A DNA stretch of 64,000 bases from Pseudoteredinibacter isoporae_A (GCF_040372805.1 NZ_BAABWJ010000011.1:1-64000), one strand, 5' to 3'. Positions 38,399-47,940 are shown, numbered from the stretch's first letter. Made by a program: numbers and translations. The notes: generated from the letters alone by a model not told the origin.

Positions 38399-38785
38399 AT
38401 GCGTCATCGTCATAGTGGCCGTCAACTGAATCGCAACAGCTCACACCGTAAGGCTATGTTCAAGAACATGGTATCTTCTCTGGTTGAGCACGAGTTGATT
38501 AAAACAACCTTGCCAAAAGCTAAGGAACTGCGTCGTCATGCAGAGCCCCTGATTACTTTGGCCAAGGAAGACAGCGTAGCTAACCGTCGTTTAGCTTTCG
38601 ACCGTCTGCGTAACAAAGAAGCTGTAGGTAAACTGTTCTCTGTATTAGGTCCTCGTTATCAGGACCGTCCAGGTGGTTACCTGCGCATCTTGAAGTGCGG
38701 CTTTCGCGCCGGCGACAAGGCCCCAATGGCCTATGTTGAGTTGGTAGATCGCCCGCAAGTAGAAGCGGCAGCTGAAGAAGAGTAA
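38399..38785 (+). CDS. rplQ: 50S ribosomal protein L17
   Basis: A 128-residue L17 (MRHRHSGRQLNRNSSHRKAM), last gene of the ribosomal block. The ATG at 38399 has AAGGAT about 8 bp upstream. The longer frame starting at 38363 adds 12 residues not seen in the family. Confidence 0.97.
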   Translation: MRHRHSGRQLNRNSSHRKAMFKNMVSSLVEHELIKTTLPKAKELRRHAEPLITLAKEDSVANRRLAFDRLRNKEAVGKLFSVLGPRYQDRPGGYLRILKCGFRAGDKAPMAYVELVDRPQVEAAAEEE

Positions 38786-38801
38786 GCTGAAGCGTCTGCA
38801 G

Positions 38802-38827
38802 AAAACCGGCCATTGGCCGGTTTTTTT
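38802..38827 (+). terminator. Rho-independent terminator of the ribosomal block
   Basis: The stem aaaaccggc / gccggttttttt with a T run lies 17 bp after rplQ. Confidence 0.9.
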
Positions 38828-38979
38828 ATGCCTGTAAAATGCCCAAACTGTGATTCCCCGACGCTTTTCATTCTCGCTTGAGCCTTCCCGCCCACATTAA
38901 ATTTTTGTGACAATATTGATTATTCCGAAGTAGCGCCGAAAGCTGAGTTTAACGGTCAGCAATTAACAGGGAGGTCGCT

Positions 38980-40605
38980 ATGAGTTTACGTATCAGCCAT
39001 AGGCTCGGAATGCTCGTCGCTATGTCGATCAGTGTGTGTATTCTCATGTCGTTTCTGGCATGGTCGAAAATCCGCTCGGAAGTGTCGTTCGCGCAAAACC
39101 TCAGTAAGCAACGTCTCGAACCTGTCTGGATGTTGGAGCATCTGTCTCGCCTTTACAGTCACGATATCAGCGACACAGCCCATCAACTAAGGGCCCAGAT
39201 GATCTTCTGGCAAGATGCGGAAGACGCTGTGCTTGACGCTGACAAAACTATCCACGACATCTGGCGGCGTTACGAAAATCGTCCTCAGAGTGATGCCGAA
39301 AAACAACTGTTGGTGGAATTGAAACCTGACATTGAACAATCGTTTGCCACCATTGCACAGTTGGAGCAGCTGATTGAAGACAAATCCAACTACGAATTGG
39401 GGCAGTTCGTTGACATTAAAATGTATGAGGGCCTTAAGCCTTTGTATCGCGCATTGGATCGCCTGATTGCCCAGCAAACGGCATTGGCCGAAGCAGAGCA
39501 AGCGGCAGCCGACGAGCGCCTGAATTCGACAACACAGCAAATCCTGATGCTGCTGGCGTTGTTGGCGGTGACGCAGTTGGCCTTGAGTCTGTGGTTAAGC
39601 CGAAGCATTCTGCGTCCACTGCAAAGCATTCGAGCTTCGGTGTCTGGGATTATTCAGGAGATGAATTTTTCCCGCCGGGTGTCCGTAGAATCGAATTGCG
39701 AACTGGGGCAACTGGGCAACGACGTCAACCGCATGATATCCGTGCTCGATGAGTTGCTCGGTTCTTTGCAAGCGGTCGCGATCACTTTACAGGGTTCAGC
39801 CAAGTCTCTCGTCAGTGGCGCCAAAAATGTCGATCGCCAGGTGGAATTGCAAAACCGCGAACTGAAAGAAGTGAACGCTGCGGTGGCATGTGTCTTTGAA
39901 GCTGGAGAAGGCGTTTTGAAAGCGGTCGAGTCGAGCCAAAAAGAAACCCAGGTGGCGACCGAGGCCGCTGAAGTGGGCGCTGAACGCTTACGGAAAACCA
40001 TCGCCGTAATTAATCAGCTGGCAGAACATGTGCAGCGTTCCTCATCAGACATGAATACGTTGTCCAGCAGCAGCGAAGCAATTGGTGGTGTCTTGTCGGT
40101 CATCAAAGAAATTGCGGAGCAAACCAATCTGCTGGCATTGAATGCTGCGATCGAAGCGGCCCGCGCCGGGGACCAAGGTCGGGGTTTTGCGGTTGTCGCT
40201 GATGAGGTACGTCAGCTGGCGCAGCGTACAGCGAGCTCCACGAATGAAATCCAGGCGATGGTCGAAGCGATTCAGGCAAGCAGCGAGCAAGTGTCGGCAT
40301 CACTCGGTGACAGTGTTGAGGCGGCATCGAGGAGCGTTGATCAGGCCCAGTCGACGGGCGAAATCATCGATGAAATTTTACAGGGTATGCGTTTGATTCG
40401 TGGCCAGAGTCAGGATATATCCCAGCACTCCCGGCAACAGATTGAGTTGTCGACTTCTCTGAGTGGGCAGGCGGAAAAACTATCTCAACTCAGTCAGCAA
40501 ACGGCGGATCTTTCAGAAGGTTCATCAAAAGCGAGTGAAGCGGTTTCAGATATCGCGACAGGGTTGCGAGAACAGCTGCAGGCGTATCGACACTCGGAGA
40601 ACTGA
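38980..40605 (+). CDS. Methyl-accepting chemotaxis protein
   Basis: A 541-residue receptor. The first membrane helix is at about residues 10-28 and the periplasmic sensor region at about 29-186 is mostly helical, resembling a four-helix-bundle ligand domain. The second helix is at about 188-206, followed by a HAMP linker. The cytoplasmic signalling rod has the conserved tip EQTNLLALNAAIEAARAG (near residue 380) followed by GRGFAVVADEVRQLA. It should report ligand binding to CheA/CheW. No che gene is in the window, so it is an orphan receptor. GGGAGG precedes the ATG and a terminator follows. Confidence 0.93.
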   Translation: MSLRISHRLGMLVAMSISVCILMSFLAWSKIRSEVSFAQNLSKQRLEPVWMLEHLSRLYSHDISDTAHQLRAQMIFWQDAEDAVLDADKTIHDIWRRYENRPQSDAEKQLLVELKPDIEQSFATIAQLEQLIEDKSNYELGQFVDIKMYEGLKPLYRALDRLIAQQTALAEAEQAAADERLNSTTQQILMLLALLAVTQLALSLWLSRSILRPLQSIRASVSGIIQEMNFSRRVSVESNCELGQLGNDVNRMISVLDELLGSLQAVAITLQGSAKSLVSGAKNVDRQVELQNRELKEVNAAVACVFEAGEGVLKAVESSQKETQVATEAAEVGAERLRKTIAVINQLAEHVQRSSSDMNTLSSSSEAIGGVLSVIKEIAEQTNLLALNAAIEAARAGDQGRGFAVVADEVRQLAQRTASSTNEIQAMVEAIQASSEQVSASLGDSVEAASRSVDQAQSTGEIIDEILQGMRLIRGQSQDISQHSRQQIELSTSLSGQAEKLSQLSQQTADLSEGSSKASEAVSDIATGLREQLQAYRHSEN

Positions 40606-40625
40606 GTCAACACTGGCGTTGAGAG

Positions 40626-40651
40626 AAAAGCCCGCACTAAGCGGGCTTTTT
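40626..40651. terminator. Bidirectional rho-independent terminator
   Basis: The stem aaaagcccgc / gcgggcttttt lies between the convergent chemotaxis receptor gene and the DUF819 gene, with A and T runs on both sides. Confidence 0.85.
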
Positions 40652-40666
40652 GATGTCACTGAGAAT

Positions 40667-41917
40667 CTAAACCGGTGAAGCGATTTGCATCAGCCAGGCG
40701 CAGAGCATCGCACCGTAAGTGCCGAGAGCGTAACCCAGCACAGCCAGCAGTACACCGACGGGTGCCAATGACGGGTGGAACGCGGCGGCGATAATGGGTG
40801 CCGAGGCCGCACCGCCGACATTGGCCTTACTGCCGACGGCAAGAAAGAAAAACGGCGCGCGTATCAGGCGAGCGACAGTAATCAACAGGCCAACATGAAT
40901 GCTCATCCAGATGATGCCAACCAGGATCAATCCCGGTTGCTCCACAATTTTCCGGATATCCATCTTGGTGCCGATGATGACCACCAGCAGGTAAATAAAC
41001 AGGCTGCCAAACTTGGAAGCGCCTGCGCCCTCCAACTTGCTGACGCGGGTGAAACTCAGCGCGAGTCCGGTAGTGGTGGAGATGATCACAACCCAGAAAA
41101 AGTGACTGGCGAGAATGCTTTCTGAGGTTGCGGGAATAGATTTAAACAGGGGAGACAAAATATCGCCCAAAAAATGACAGAGGCCCACGGTGCCGAACGC
41201 AATGGCGAAAATCGCGGTGAGGCGAGGCATGTCCAGTTCCAGCTTTTCACGGCCGTGATATTCTTCCAGCCGTTTTTTTACGTCTTCAATCGCGGAAGTA
41301 TCTGCGCCCAACCAGCGATCGATCTTGGCGTTATTTGCTGCACCGTACAGCAGGCAGGCCATCCACAAATTCGCGACAACAATATCAACGGTGACCATGG
41401 CTGAATAATTGGCCGGGTTGTACTGGTACAGTTCCAGCATCGCGGCCTGGTTGGCGCCGCCACCGATCCAGCTGCCTGCTAAGGTCGCTAAACCTCGCCA
41501 AATGGCTTCAGGGCCAGCGCCGCCCACGGTTTCCGGACTGAAGAAAGACACAATTAAGATGGCCAATGGGCCGCCAATAACGATGCCAACTGTGCCGGTG
41601 AGAAACATGGCCAGCGCCTTATCACCCAGCCGCAAAATAGCTTTCAGATCAATACTCAGAGTCATCAAGACGAGACTGGCGGGCAGAAAGTAGTTCTTGG
41701 CAATGGTCCAGAGATTGGAGCCCTCTGAAGACAGGATGCCAAAGGTGTTCAGCAAAGAGGGCAGCAGGTAGCAGACCAGAACCATGGGGACGACACTGTA
41801 GAAGCGTTTCCATTTCGGACCGGCATTGTAGGCGGTGTGCATGATCAGGCCCAGCAACAGCGCCAGCAAGCCGAATGCGACGGCGTCGTTCGTAATCATT
41901 GGTCCACTTGAATCCAT
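40667..41917 (-). CDS. DUF819-family integral membrane protein
   Basis: A 416-residue protein with about ten to twelve hydrophobic helices. GSWIGGGANQAAM near residue 150 and GSKANVGGAASAPIIAAAF near residue 355 are two similar glycine- and asparagine-rich re-entrant-like segments, typical of the DUF819 (YjcL-like) family. The repeated arrangement suggests an inverted-repeat transporter fold. The substrate is unknown. It is a single-gene unit, divergent from the monooxygenase gene. Confidence 0.85.
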   Translation of the reverse strand: MDSSGPMITNDAVAFGLLALLLGLIMHTAYNAGPKWKRFYSVVPMVLVCYLLPSLLNTFGILSSEGSNLWTIAKNYFLPASLVLMTLSIDLKAILRLGDKALAMFLTGTVGIVIGGPLAILIVSFFSPETVGGAGPEAIWRGLATLAGSWIGGGANQAAMLELYQYNPANYSAMVTVDIVVANLWMACLLYGAANNAKIDRWLGADTSAIEDVKKRLEEYHGREKLELDMPRLTAIFAIAFGTVGLCHFLGDILSPLFKSIPATSESILASHFFWVVIISTTTGLALSFTRVSKLEGAGASKFGSLFIYLLVVIIGTKMDIRKIVEQPGLILVGIIWMSIHVGLLITVARLIRAPFFFLAVGSKANVGGAASAPIIAAAFHPSLAPVGVLLAVLGYALGTYGAMLCAWLMQIASPV

Positions 41918-42303
41918 GGTTTTACCTCGCTTAAAACAGAACCGCTTTGTGGTGGTTTATTGTTGGCGGCCCCGTTCCGATCAGCGAATCTCATGCTTCA
42001 TGCGGTGCCTATGGCATATAAACGAAGTGCCAGCCATAAACCTCCGATTGGCTGCTGATGAGGGTGGGTTTTTGTGGCTGATTGGACGTTTTATCTTCCA
42101 ATGACGCCTAAACTCAGAGTTCGACATGCTCCGAAACAGAATGTATGTATGCACTCACTATCAACTTGAGGCCATCGCTGAGCGCAGCCGACATGGGTGG
42201 AGTGATTTGATGCAGGGAAAGTCACTTGATTTACTTGTAAGGTTTTAATTTAAAGGTTAAATTAACCTTAAATTGAAACAAAATAAAAATAACGAGGTAA
42301 GTC
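41918..42303. other. Intergenic region between divergent genes
   Basis: This 386-bp stretch holds the upstream regions of the DUF819 and monooxygenase genes and the AT-rich palindrome listed separately. An open frame here (41835-42104, +) starts inside the DUF819 gene, has no family likeness, and is not called. Confidence 0.6.
42247..42274. promoter_or_regulatory. AT-rich palindrome upstream of the monooxygenase (possible operator)
   Basis: A near-perfect inverted repeat, aatttaaaggtt and aaccttaaatt, is separated by 5 bp and ends about 30 bp before the monooxygenase ATG. Its size suits a dimeric regulator such as the MarR-type protein encoded just downstream; the link is inferred from proximity only. 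Confidence 0.5.
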
Positions 42304-43416
42304 ATGAGCGCAAATCACTACTTTCATCGCAATCATTTCAAGTTGGGCACCTTTTCGGCTAACTGCTCGGGTGGCCTAGCTGTCACCAAGGTGCCTGAGC
42401 GTTGGGACAACAGTTGGGACAACAACCTTCAGATGGCCAAAATGGCCGATGAAGCCGGGTTCGATTTTCTGCTGCCGATTGCTCGCTGGATCGGTTATGG
42501 CGGGGACACCAATTTCCATGGCAATGTTTTGGAGACCATTACCTGGGCGACCGCCTTGTTGGCCCACACCAAGAATATTCACGTTTTTTCCACCATTCAC
42601 ACATCCTGTAATCACCCGGTAGTGTTGGCCAAACAGATGGCCACGATGGATCACATTGGCGGGGGGCGAGCTGGTTTGAATGTAGTATGCGGTTGGAACC
42701 GTCCAGAGTATGAAGCCCTGGGGCAGGAGTTGCCTGACGACCACGAAACCCGTTATGCCTATGGGCAGGAATGGTTCGATATTGTGAAACGCCTGTGGCG
42801 GGAAAATGAAGCCTTTGACTATGAAGGCGAGTGGCACAAGTTGAAACAGACGTACTCTCTGCCGCACCCGGTTCAACAGAATGTGCCCATCTTTAATGCG
42901 GCGGGTTCTTCTCAGGGGCGAGAATTTGCGGTCAATAACGCGGATTTCCTGTTCACCCCAGCGATGGATCTCGACAAAACGTCGGAAGACATTCGCAACA
43001 TCAAAGCCGCCGGCAATAAAGTTGGGCGTGACGTGGGTGTGCTTACGCTGTCGTTCTCGGTATGCCGCCCGACTCAAAAAGAAGCCGAGGAATATCATCG
43101 CTATTACGCTGAAGAAAACGCCGACTGGGGCGCGGTCGACAATATCACGCGCATTATGTTCGAAAATGCTGAGTCTTTCCCCAAAGACCAAATTCTTCAA
43201 ATGAAGCAGGCCATGGCAACCGGTCACGGTGGCTTTCCATTGGTCGGCGACCCTGACACCGTGGCCAATGGACTCGAAGCACTGCACAACGCCGGTTTTG
43301 GCGGCAGCGTTTTGGGTTTTGTCGACTATGTAAAAGAGATGCCTTATTTCATTCAGGAAGTGCTGCCTCGCCTGGAGCGTAAGGGAATTCGTATGCCCTT
43401 ACGTGTCGATGATTAA
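42304..43416 (+). CDS. LLM-class flavin-dependent monooxygenase (bacterial luciferase-like)
   Basis: A 370-residue member of the luciferase-like monooxygenase superfamily, which uses FMNH2 and oxygen. Motifs typical of the RutA/SsuD/SfnG branch are present: ATMDHIGGGRAGLNVVCGWNR (residues about 114-134) and FNAAGSSQGREFA (near 197). The substrate (sulfonate, sulfone, pyrimidine or other) cannot be told. No flavin reductase or sulfur genes adjoin it. A GAGGTAAG site precedes the ATG. A strong terminator separates it from the downstream regulator gene. Confidence 0.85.
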   Translation: MSANHYFHRNHFKLGTFSANCSGGLAVTKVPERWDNSWDNNLQMAKMADEAGFDFLLPIARWIGYGGDTNFHGNVLETITWATALLAHTKNIHVFSTIHTSCNHPVVLAKQMATMDHIGGGRAGLNVVCGWNRPEYEALGQELPDDHETRYAYGQEWFDIVKRLWRENEAFDYEGEWHKLKQTYSLPHPVQQNVPIFNAAGSSQGREFAVNNADFLFTPAMDLDKTSEDIRNIKAAGNKVGRDVGVLTLSFSVCRPTQKEAEEYHRYYAEENADWGAVDNITRIMFENAESFPKDQILQMKQAMATGHGGFPLVGDPDTVANGLEALHNAGFGGSVLGFVDYVKEMPYFIQEVLPRLERKGIRMPLRVDD

Positions 43417-43489
43417 GCCCGAAAGAGGCCGCAGTTAGCCTTGTTCTCGCGGATTATGGACTAGGCGTAAAAGGTCGAATGATGTGCAA

Positions 43490-43525
43490 AAAAGCACAAC
43501 AGCAGGTGCCTCTGTTGTGCTTTTT
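43490..43525. terminator. Rho-independent terminator
   Basis: The 13-bp perfect stem aaaagcacaacag / ctgttgtgctttt lies between the monooxygenase and regulator genes and is followed by a further T. Confidence 0.85.
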
Positions 43526-43564
43526 GGTTATTCTAGGGCCGTAGTATTTACCCTAAGGAAGCCA

Positions 43565-44116
43565 ATGAATAATAACAACGAAATCAATCGCGCCACGAAA
43601 GAAATATTAGATAAAAAATGGCACTTGGCTACGGATGCCCATGAGGTTGCTCTGACAGAGCTGGAGTTTGCGCTCTTTCGGATCTCGGAGGCGTTTGAAC
43701 GCTGGCAATCGGACTGCCTGGCCTGCTGTGTAGAAGGTAACTTCAGCGGCACCGACAATGCTCTGTTGCATATGATCCGGATGCATGATCGCCCCAAAAG
43801 TATTTCTGATCTCGCCCGTCTGCTAAATCGCGATGACCTCTCTAACCTGCAGTACAGCTTGCGCAAAATGAGCAAAGCCGGCCTTATCGAAAAAGCGAAA
43901 GGTGACAGCAAGAAAGGGGTTACCTATCAGGTGACGGAACAGGGGATGGAGGTCACCGACCGCTATGCCCGTTATCGACAGGAATTATTGTTGAGCCTCA
44001 CCGGTTCTATTGCGGGCTTTGAAGGTAAGCTGAATGGTGCGACTCAAGCGCTGAACTTAATGGTGGGAATGTACGATCAAGCGGCTTGTGTTGCTGCTTC
44101 CCATAAAGGCAGTTAA
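43565..44116 (+). CDS. MarR-type winged-helix transcriptional regulator
   Basis: A 183-residue protein. A winged helix-turn-helix spans about residues 75-135 (RPKSISDLARLLNRDDLSNL followed by LRKMSKAGLIEKAKGDSKKG). N- and C-terminal helices probably form the dimer interface, as in the MarR superfamily. Three cysteines (CLACC, and CVAA near the end) might allow redox or ligand sensing, but this is speculative. The ATG at 43565 has AAGGA 5 bp upstream; the longer frame from 43484 runs through the terminator and is rejected. Confidence 0.82.
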   Translation: MNNNNEINRATKEILDKKWHLATDAHEVALTELEFALFRISEAFERWQSDCLACCVEGNFSGTDNALLHMIRMHDRPKSISDLARLLNRDDLSNLQYSLRKMSKAGLIEKAKGDSKKGVTYQVTEQGMEVTDRYARYRQELLLSLTGSIAGFEGKLNGATQALNLMVGMYDQAACVAASHKGS

Positions 44117-44140
44117 GTCTCGCCCCGTCGCCTCCGGCGT

Positions 44141-44179
44141 GAGGTGTAAATCAATGGCAGCACCATCGTTTTACACCTC
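44141..44179 (+). terminator. Long-loop hairpin after the regulator gene
   Basis: The stem gaggtgtaaa / tttacacctc has a loop of about 19 nt and a weak downstream T-rich tract. It lies between convergent genes. Confidence 0.45.
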
Positions 44180-44186
44180 ATTTATT

Positions 44187-45107
44187 TCATTCAGCCTTGT
44201 CTGGCTTTTGTGCAAACAACTGTTCTTCCAGGCTCAGCCCTTTCGTCAATTGTTGATACTCAATTCCTTGTTGCGAGAGTAATGCCAGCAGCTGTTGGTC
44301 AAACTTTTTTTCCTGAGCATCGTAGCGAATGCTGAGTTGGCGCGGAGTTCGGCTGCTGGCGGATTGAAAGGCCGTGAGTGTGTGCAGGCTGTCTTGTAAG
44401 TGCTGGGCTTGTTCATTGCGCAGTTCCAGTTCAATGACCGCGACGTTGCCACTGCTGTGTTCCTGACTGTGATGCTCGCGAAGTACACCTTGTTCAATGT
44501 ACAAGACACGCTGACAGAGTTTTTCCAGCTCAGCGATATTGTGCGAACTGATGATAAATGTCTGATGTTGGGACTGTTGTTCGATAATGTTTCGAATCAT
44601 ACGGGCGTTGTTGGGGTCAACGCCAGCGGTGGGTTCATCGAGTAAGACCAGCTCCGGGTTACCAATCAAAGCCTGGGCAAAGAGTACGCGTTTGTTCATG
44701 CCATGACTGAGCGCTTGAGGTTTTTTATTCAGCGAATCGTTCAGATCCACCAAACTCAACACTCGCTCAGCTTCCTGCCGAGCGGCCGCTTTGCCAAAAC
44801 CTTGCAGGCGAGCCAGAAAACTCAGCTGTTGCACTATGCTCAGCTCACGATCCAATTGTGCGTCCTGGGGCAAGCTGCCGAGCCGTCCCTGAATGTTCGG
44901 GCTGTCAATGCGCTCGCCCAGAATGTGAACGTCCCCACTGCTGGGTTGGATGTAATTGCACAGTAAGCTGAAAAACGTTGTCTTGCCTGCACCATTCGGG
45001 CCGATTAGGGCAATTGGGCTGCCTTTTTCCAAACGCAGATTGGTTGGCTTAAGGGCTTCAAATTGCCCAAAGCGTTTACTGAGGTTTTTGCATTCCAGTA
45101 AGCTCAT
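44187..45107 (-). CDS. ABC transporter ATP-binding protein
   Basis: A 306-residue ABC ATPase. Walker A is IGPNGAGKTTF, Q-loop SLPQDAQLD, Walker B LVLLDEPTAGVD and the switch histidine IISSH. The signature is LSHGMNKRV instead of the usual LSGGQxxR, as in some exporter-type ATPases. A C-terminal domain of about 90 residues follows the nucleotide-binding domain, a layout common in CcmA/NatA-type exporters. The ATG at 45107 overlaps the permease stop by 4 bp (ATGA). The long open frame upstream of it lies inside the permease gene and is not used. Confidence 0.9.
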   Translation of the reverse strand: MSLLECKNLSKRFGQFEALKPTNLRLEKGSPIALIGPNGAGKTTFFSLLCNYIQPSSGDVHILGERIDSPNIQGRLGSLPQDAQLDRELSIVQQLSFLARLQGFGKAAARQEAERVLSLVDLNDSLNKKPQALSHGMNKRVLFAQALIGNPELVLLDEPTAGVDPNNARMIRNIIEQQSQHQTFIISSHNIAELEKLCQRVLYIEQGVLREHHSQEHSSGNVAVIELELRNEQAQHLQDSLHTLTAFQSASSRTPRQLSIRYDAQEKKFDQQLLALLSQQGIEYQQLTKGLSLEEQLFAQKPDKAE

Positions 45108-45943
45108 ATGTCTTGCCTCCGCCAAAACCACAAGGCCAGCAGCAATACCCAACTTGTTTGAATCAGGGGCAAGCCAATGGCGGGTAAACATTCGCTGGCC
45201 GAGCATTGGTCGAGCACTGGGCTGTGCGTTCCGGGCAGTACAGCATTCAGCAGAACAAAAGGCGCGAAGATATTGCTCAGATACGACAAGATCCAGCTTA
45301 TTAATAAAAGGCCAACAAAAGCGGTGAGCAGCGAACGCAATGGGCTTGAGGAAAAAACGCTGCTCAGTAGCATCAGCGCGATATAGGGCAGGCCAAGAAA
45401 GAACAACAATAAACACATTACCATGGCGGCGCCCAGGCTGGCTTCCACTGAGCCGGATTCTCGAAACAGCGTGACGGCTAGAGTGCTAAACACTGCGATG
45501 CTTAACAGGCCTGCGAGAATGATCGCTTTGGCGGCAAAGCGGCCGAGCACAATACTGAGGCGATGGCTGCGTGCTTGCCAAAAACGTAAGCGCCTGGCGT
45601 CACGATCCTGAATCAAAATGTCGGCGCTGAGCAGCATTACCATGGGGGCGAGAAAGAGTTCCAGGAGATACCAGCAAATAGCCAGTTCATAGCTGGGCCA
45701 GTCAAAACGTTGGAGTAATTCAAGTTTGTGCAAGAGCAGTTGGCTGAGGCCACTGTCTTCACCTTCTTCAATCAGGCGTGTGCCTCCGAGGATGATGTAA
45801 CGCAACACCAAACTCCAGGCCAGAATAAAACTGCCACCAAACAGCAGCCATTTCAAACTGCTGAAGCGTCGTTTTAGTTCATAGCCTGCATGCAGTAAGC
45901 AGGCGCGTAAAAAACTGGGTGGGGCATGTAGGGTGTTCAACAC
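45104..45943 (-). CDS. ABC transporter permease
   Basis: A 279-residue membrane protein with six predicted helices, starting at about residue 33 (LLFGGSFILAWSLVLRYIIL), and a large extracellular loop (GTHSPVLDQCSASECLPAIG). It resembles ABC-2 type permeases. Substrate is unknown. It is the first gene of a two-gene export operon with the ATPase. Confidence 0.82.
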   Translation of the reverse strand: MLNTLHAPPSFLRACLLHAGYELKRRFSSLKWLLFGGSFILAWSLVLRYIILGGTRLIEEGEDSGLSQLLLHKLELLQRFDWPSYELAICWYLLELFLAPMVMLLSADILIQDRDARRLRFWQARSHRLSIVLGRFAAKAIILAGLLSIAVFSTLAVTLFRESGSVEASLGAAMVMCLLLFFLGLPYIALMLLSSVFSSSPLRSLLTAFVGLLLISWILSYLSNIFAPFVLLNAVLPGTHSPVLDQCSASECLPAIGLPLIQTSWVLLLALWFWRRQDI

Positions 45944-45987
45944 TCTTCCTTGTTATTGTTTTGGCCCGTTAGGATTCCGTTTGGAGT

Positions 45988-47940
45988 TCAGGCCAGATTG
46001 CGGGGCTTATTATCGTGTTGTTCTTTGTGATTCAATTCAGCCCAGCGCTGCTCAATGGATTGACGAATGCCTTCGGCGTCCAGCTGTTCAACTTGCAACA
46101 GTTGTTGGGGCTTGCCGTGTTCCACATAACGATCGTCAAGGCCGAGTTGCAGAATCGGAATGTTCACACCTTTGCTGTTTAGGAATTCGGTCACTGCACT
46201 GCCTGCGCCACCGGCGATGGCATTTTCTTCCACAGTCACCAGCATTTGATGCTGTTCCGCCATTTTCAACACCAGCTTTTCGTCTATTGGTTTTACCCAA
46301 CGCATATCGCAAATGCTCGCGTCCAACTCACGCGCGGCTTCTTTCACCGCTTGCAGGCGGGTGCCGAAATTTAAAATGGCGATGCCGTTGTTTTTGCTGC
46401 GATTGATTTGGACACCTTTGCCAATGGCAACAGTGTCCAAATTGGATTCGATAGTAACGCCTACACCGTTCCCGCGAGGATAGCGTACTGCCGAAGGGCC
46501 ATTGTGTTGGTAGGCACTGCTCAGCAGTTTTCGGCATTCATTTTCATCGGACGGTGCAGCAATCACCAAATTGGGAATGCAACGCATAAACGTCAAATCG
46601 AAACTGCCAGCGTGTGTTGGACCGTCTTCGCCGACCAATCCTGCGCGGTCGATGGCGAAGGTGACATCCAGGTTTTGCAGAGCGACATCGTGAATCAATT
46701 GATCGTAAGCGCGTTGCAAAAAGGTGGAATAAATAGCAACGACCGGTTTCTGGCCTTCGCAAGCCATGCCCGCGGCCAACGTAACGGCATGTTGTTCCGC
46801 AATGGCAACGTCATGAAAACGTTCACTGTAGTCCTGGGAAAATTTCACCATGCCTGAGCCTTCGCACATGGCCGGTGTAATACCAATTAAGCGCTCATCT
46901 TCGGCCGCTTGATCACAGAGCCAGGCACCAAACACATCCTGGTACTTAGGCGCTTTAGGTGCTGCGCTGACCGGTGTGGTATTAGGCGCTTCAATTTTAT
47001 TCAGCGCGTGATAGCCCACGGGATCTTCCTCAGCCGGGCTAAAACCTTTGCCTTTTTGAGTCACAATGTGAAGCAGTTTAGGGCCTTCAATATCGCGCAA
47101 ATTACGTAGGTCATGAATCAAACGTGGCAGGTCATGGCCATCAATTGGGCCGATGTAATTAAAACCCAGTTCTTCAAACAAGGTGCCCGGAGACACCATG
47201 CCTTTCATATGCTCTTCCGTGCGGCGGGCAAACTCCCATGCCTGGGGGATCGCGCTCAGAACTTTTTTGCTGCCGGCGCGCATTTGATTGTACGTTTTGC
47301 TGGCCCAGATTCTGGAGAAGTAGGTTGCCAGGCCCCCCACATTTTTACTGATCGACATATTGTTATCGTTCAGGACCACCAGCATGTCGGTTTCGGTGTG
47401 CGCCGCGTGGTTCAGTGCTTCAAAGGCCATGCCTGCGGTCATTGCGCCATCACCAATGATGGCGACCGCTTTGCGACGTTGCTCTGGATCTTCGTCGTTC
47501 TGAAGAGCTTCCTGTTCGGCACCCAGCGCCATGCCCAGGGCTGCGCTGATGGATGTGCTGGAGTGGCCCACGCCGAAGGTATCAAATTCACTCTCTTCCC
47601 GTTTTGGGAAGCCGGCCAAACCACCCAGCTGGCGAATGCTGGCCATAGCTTCCCGGCGACCCGTCAGAATTTTATGGGGGTAGGTCTGGTGGCCCACATC
47701 CCAAACCAGGCGATCTTCCGGTGTCTTGTAGATGTAGTGCAGGGCGATGGTGAGTTCCACAACGCCGAGGCCTGCACCAAAATGGCCGCCGGTTTTGCCG
47801 ACGCTGTACAAAAGAAACTCACGCAATTGGCTGGCCAATTCCGGCAGTTGATCTTCATCCAACTGGCGCAATTGTTCAGGCGAGTCAATGCTATCCAATA
47901 AGGGCGTTGAAGGCCGCTCTAGGGGGATTTCTTTAAACAT
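45988..47940 (-). CDS. dxs: 1-deoxy-D-xylulose-5-phosphate synthase
   Basis: A 650-residue thiamine-diphosphate enzyme that condenses pyruvate and glyceraldehyde 3-phosphate, the first step of the MEP isoprenoid pathway. The thiamine motif GDG (163-165) to NDNN (191-194) is complete. DRAGLVGEDGPTHAG in the C-terminal half is diagnostic. It lies downstream of ispA and xseB on the same strand, the usual gammaproteobacterial trio. Confidence 0.97.
   Translation of the reverse strand: MFKEIPLERPSTPLLDSIDSPEQLRQLDEDQLPELASQLREFLLYSVGKTGGHFGAGLGVVELTIALHYIYKTPEDRLVWDVGHQTYPHKILTGRREAMASIRQLGGLAGFPKREESEFDTFGVGHSSTSISAALGMALGAEQEALQNDEDPEQRRKAVAIIGDGAMTAGMAFEALNHAAHTETDMLVVLNDNNMSISKNVGGLATYFSRIWASKTYNQMRAGSKKVLSAIPQAWEFARRTEEHMKGMVSPGTLFEELGFNYIGPIDGHDLPRLIHDLRNLRDIEGPKLLHIVTQKGKGFSPAEEDPVGYHALNKIEAPNTTPVSAAPKAPKYQDVFGAWLCDQAAEDERLIGITPAMCEGSGMVKFSQDYSERFHDVAIAEQHAVTLAAGMACEGQKPVVAIYSTFLQRAYDQLIHDVALQNLDVTFAIDRAGLVGEDGPTHAGSFDLTFMRCIPNLVIAAPSDENECRKLLSSAYQHNGPSAVRYPRGNGVGVTIESNLDTVAIGKGVQINRSKNNGIAILNFGTRLQAVKEAARELDASICDMRWVKPIDEKLVLKMAEQHQMLVTVEENAIAGGAGSAVTEFLNSKGVNIPILQLGLDDRYVEHGKPQQLLQVEQLDAEGIRQSIEQRWAELNHKEQHDNKPRNLA

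Noticed and set aside
38916..38942. A possible sigma28 promoter before the chemotaxis receptor (GCCGAAAG)
   Set aside because: The -35 box at the right distance is TTGA, not TAAA, and the -10 matches only in part. It is too weak to call.
42376..43287. A 303-codon open frame opposite the monooxygenase gene
   Set aside because: It is antisense to a well-supported gene and lacks a start site signal.
47113..47901. A 262-codon open frame opposite dxs
   Set aside because: It is fully antisense to a conserved enzyme gene and has no family likeness.
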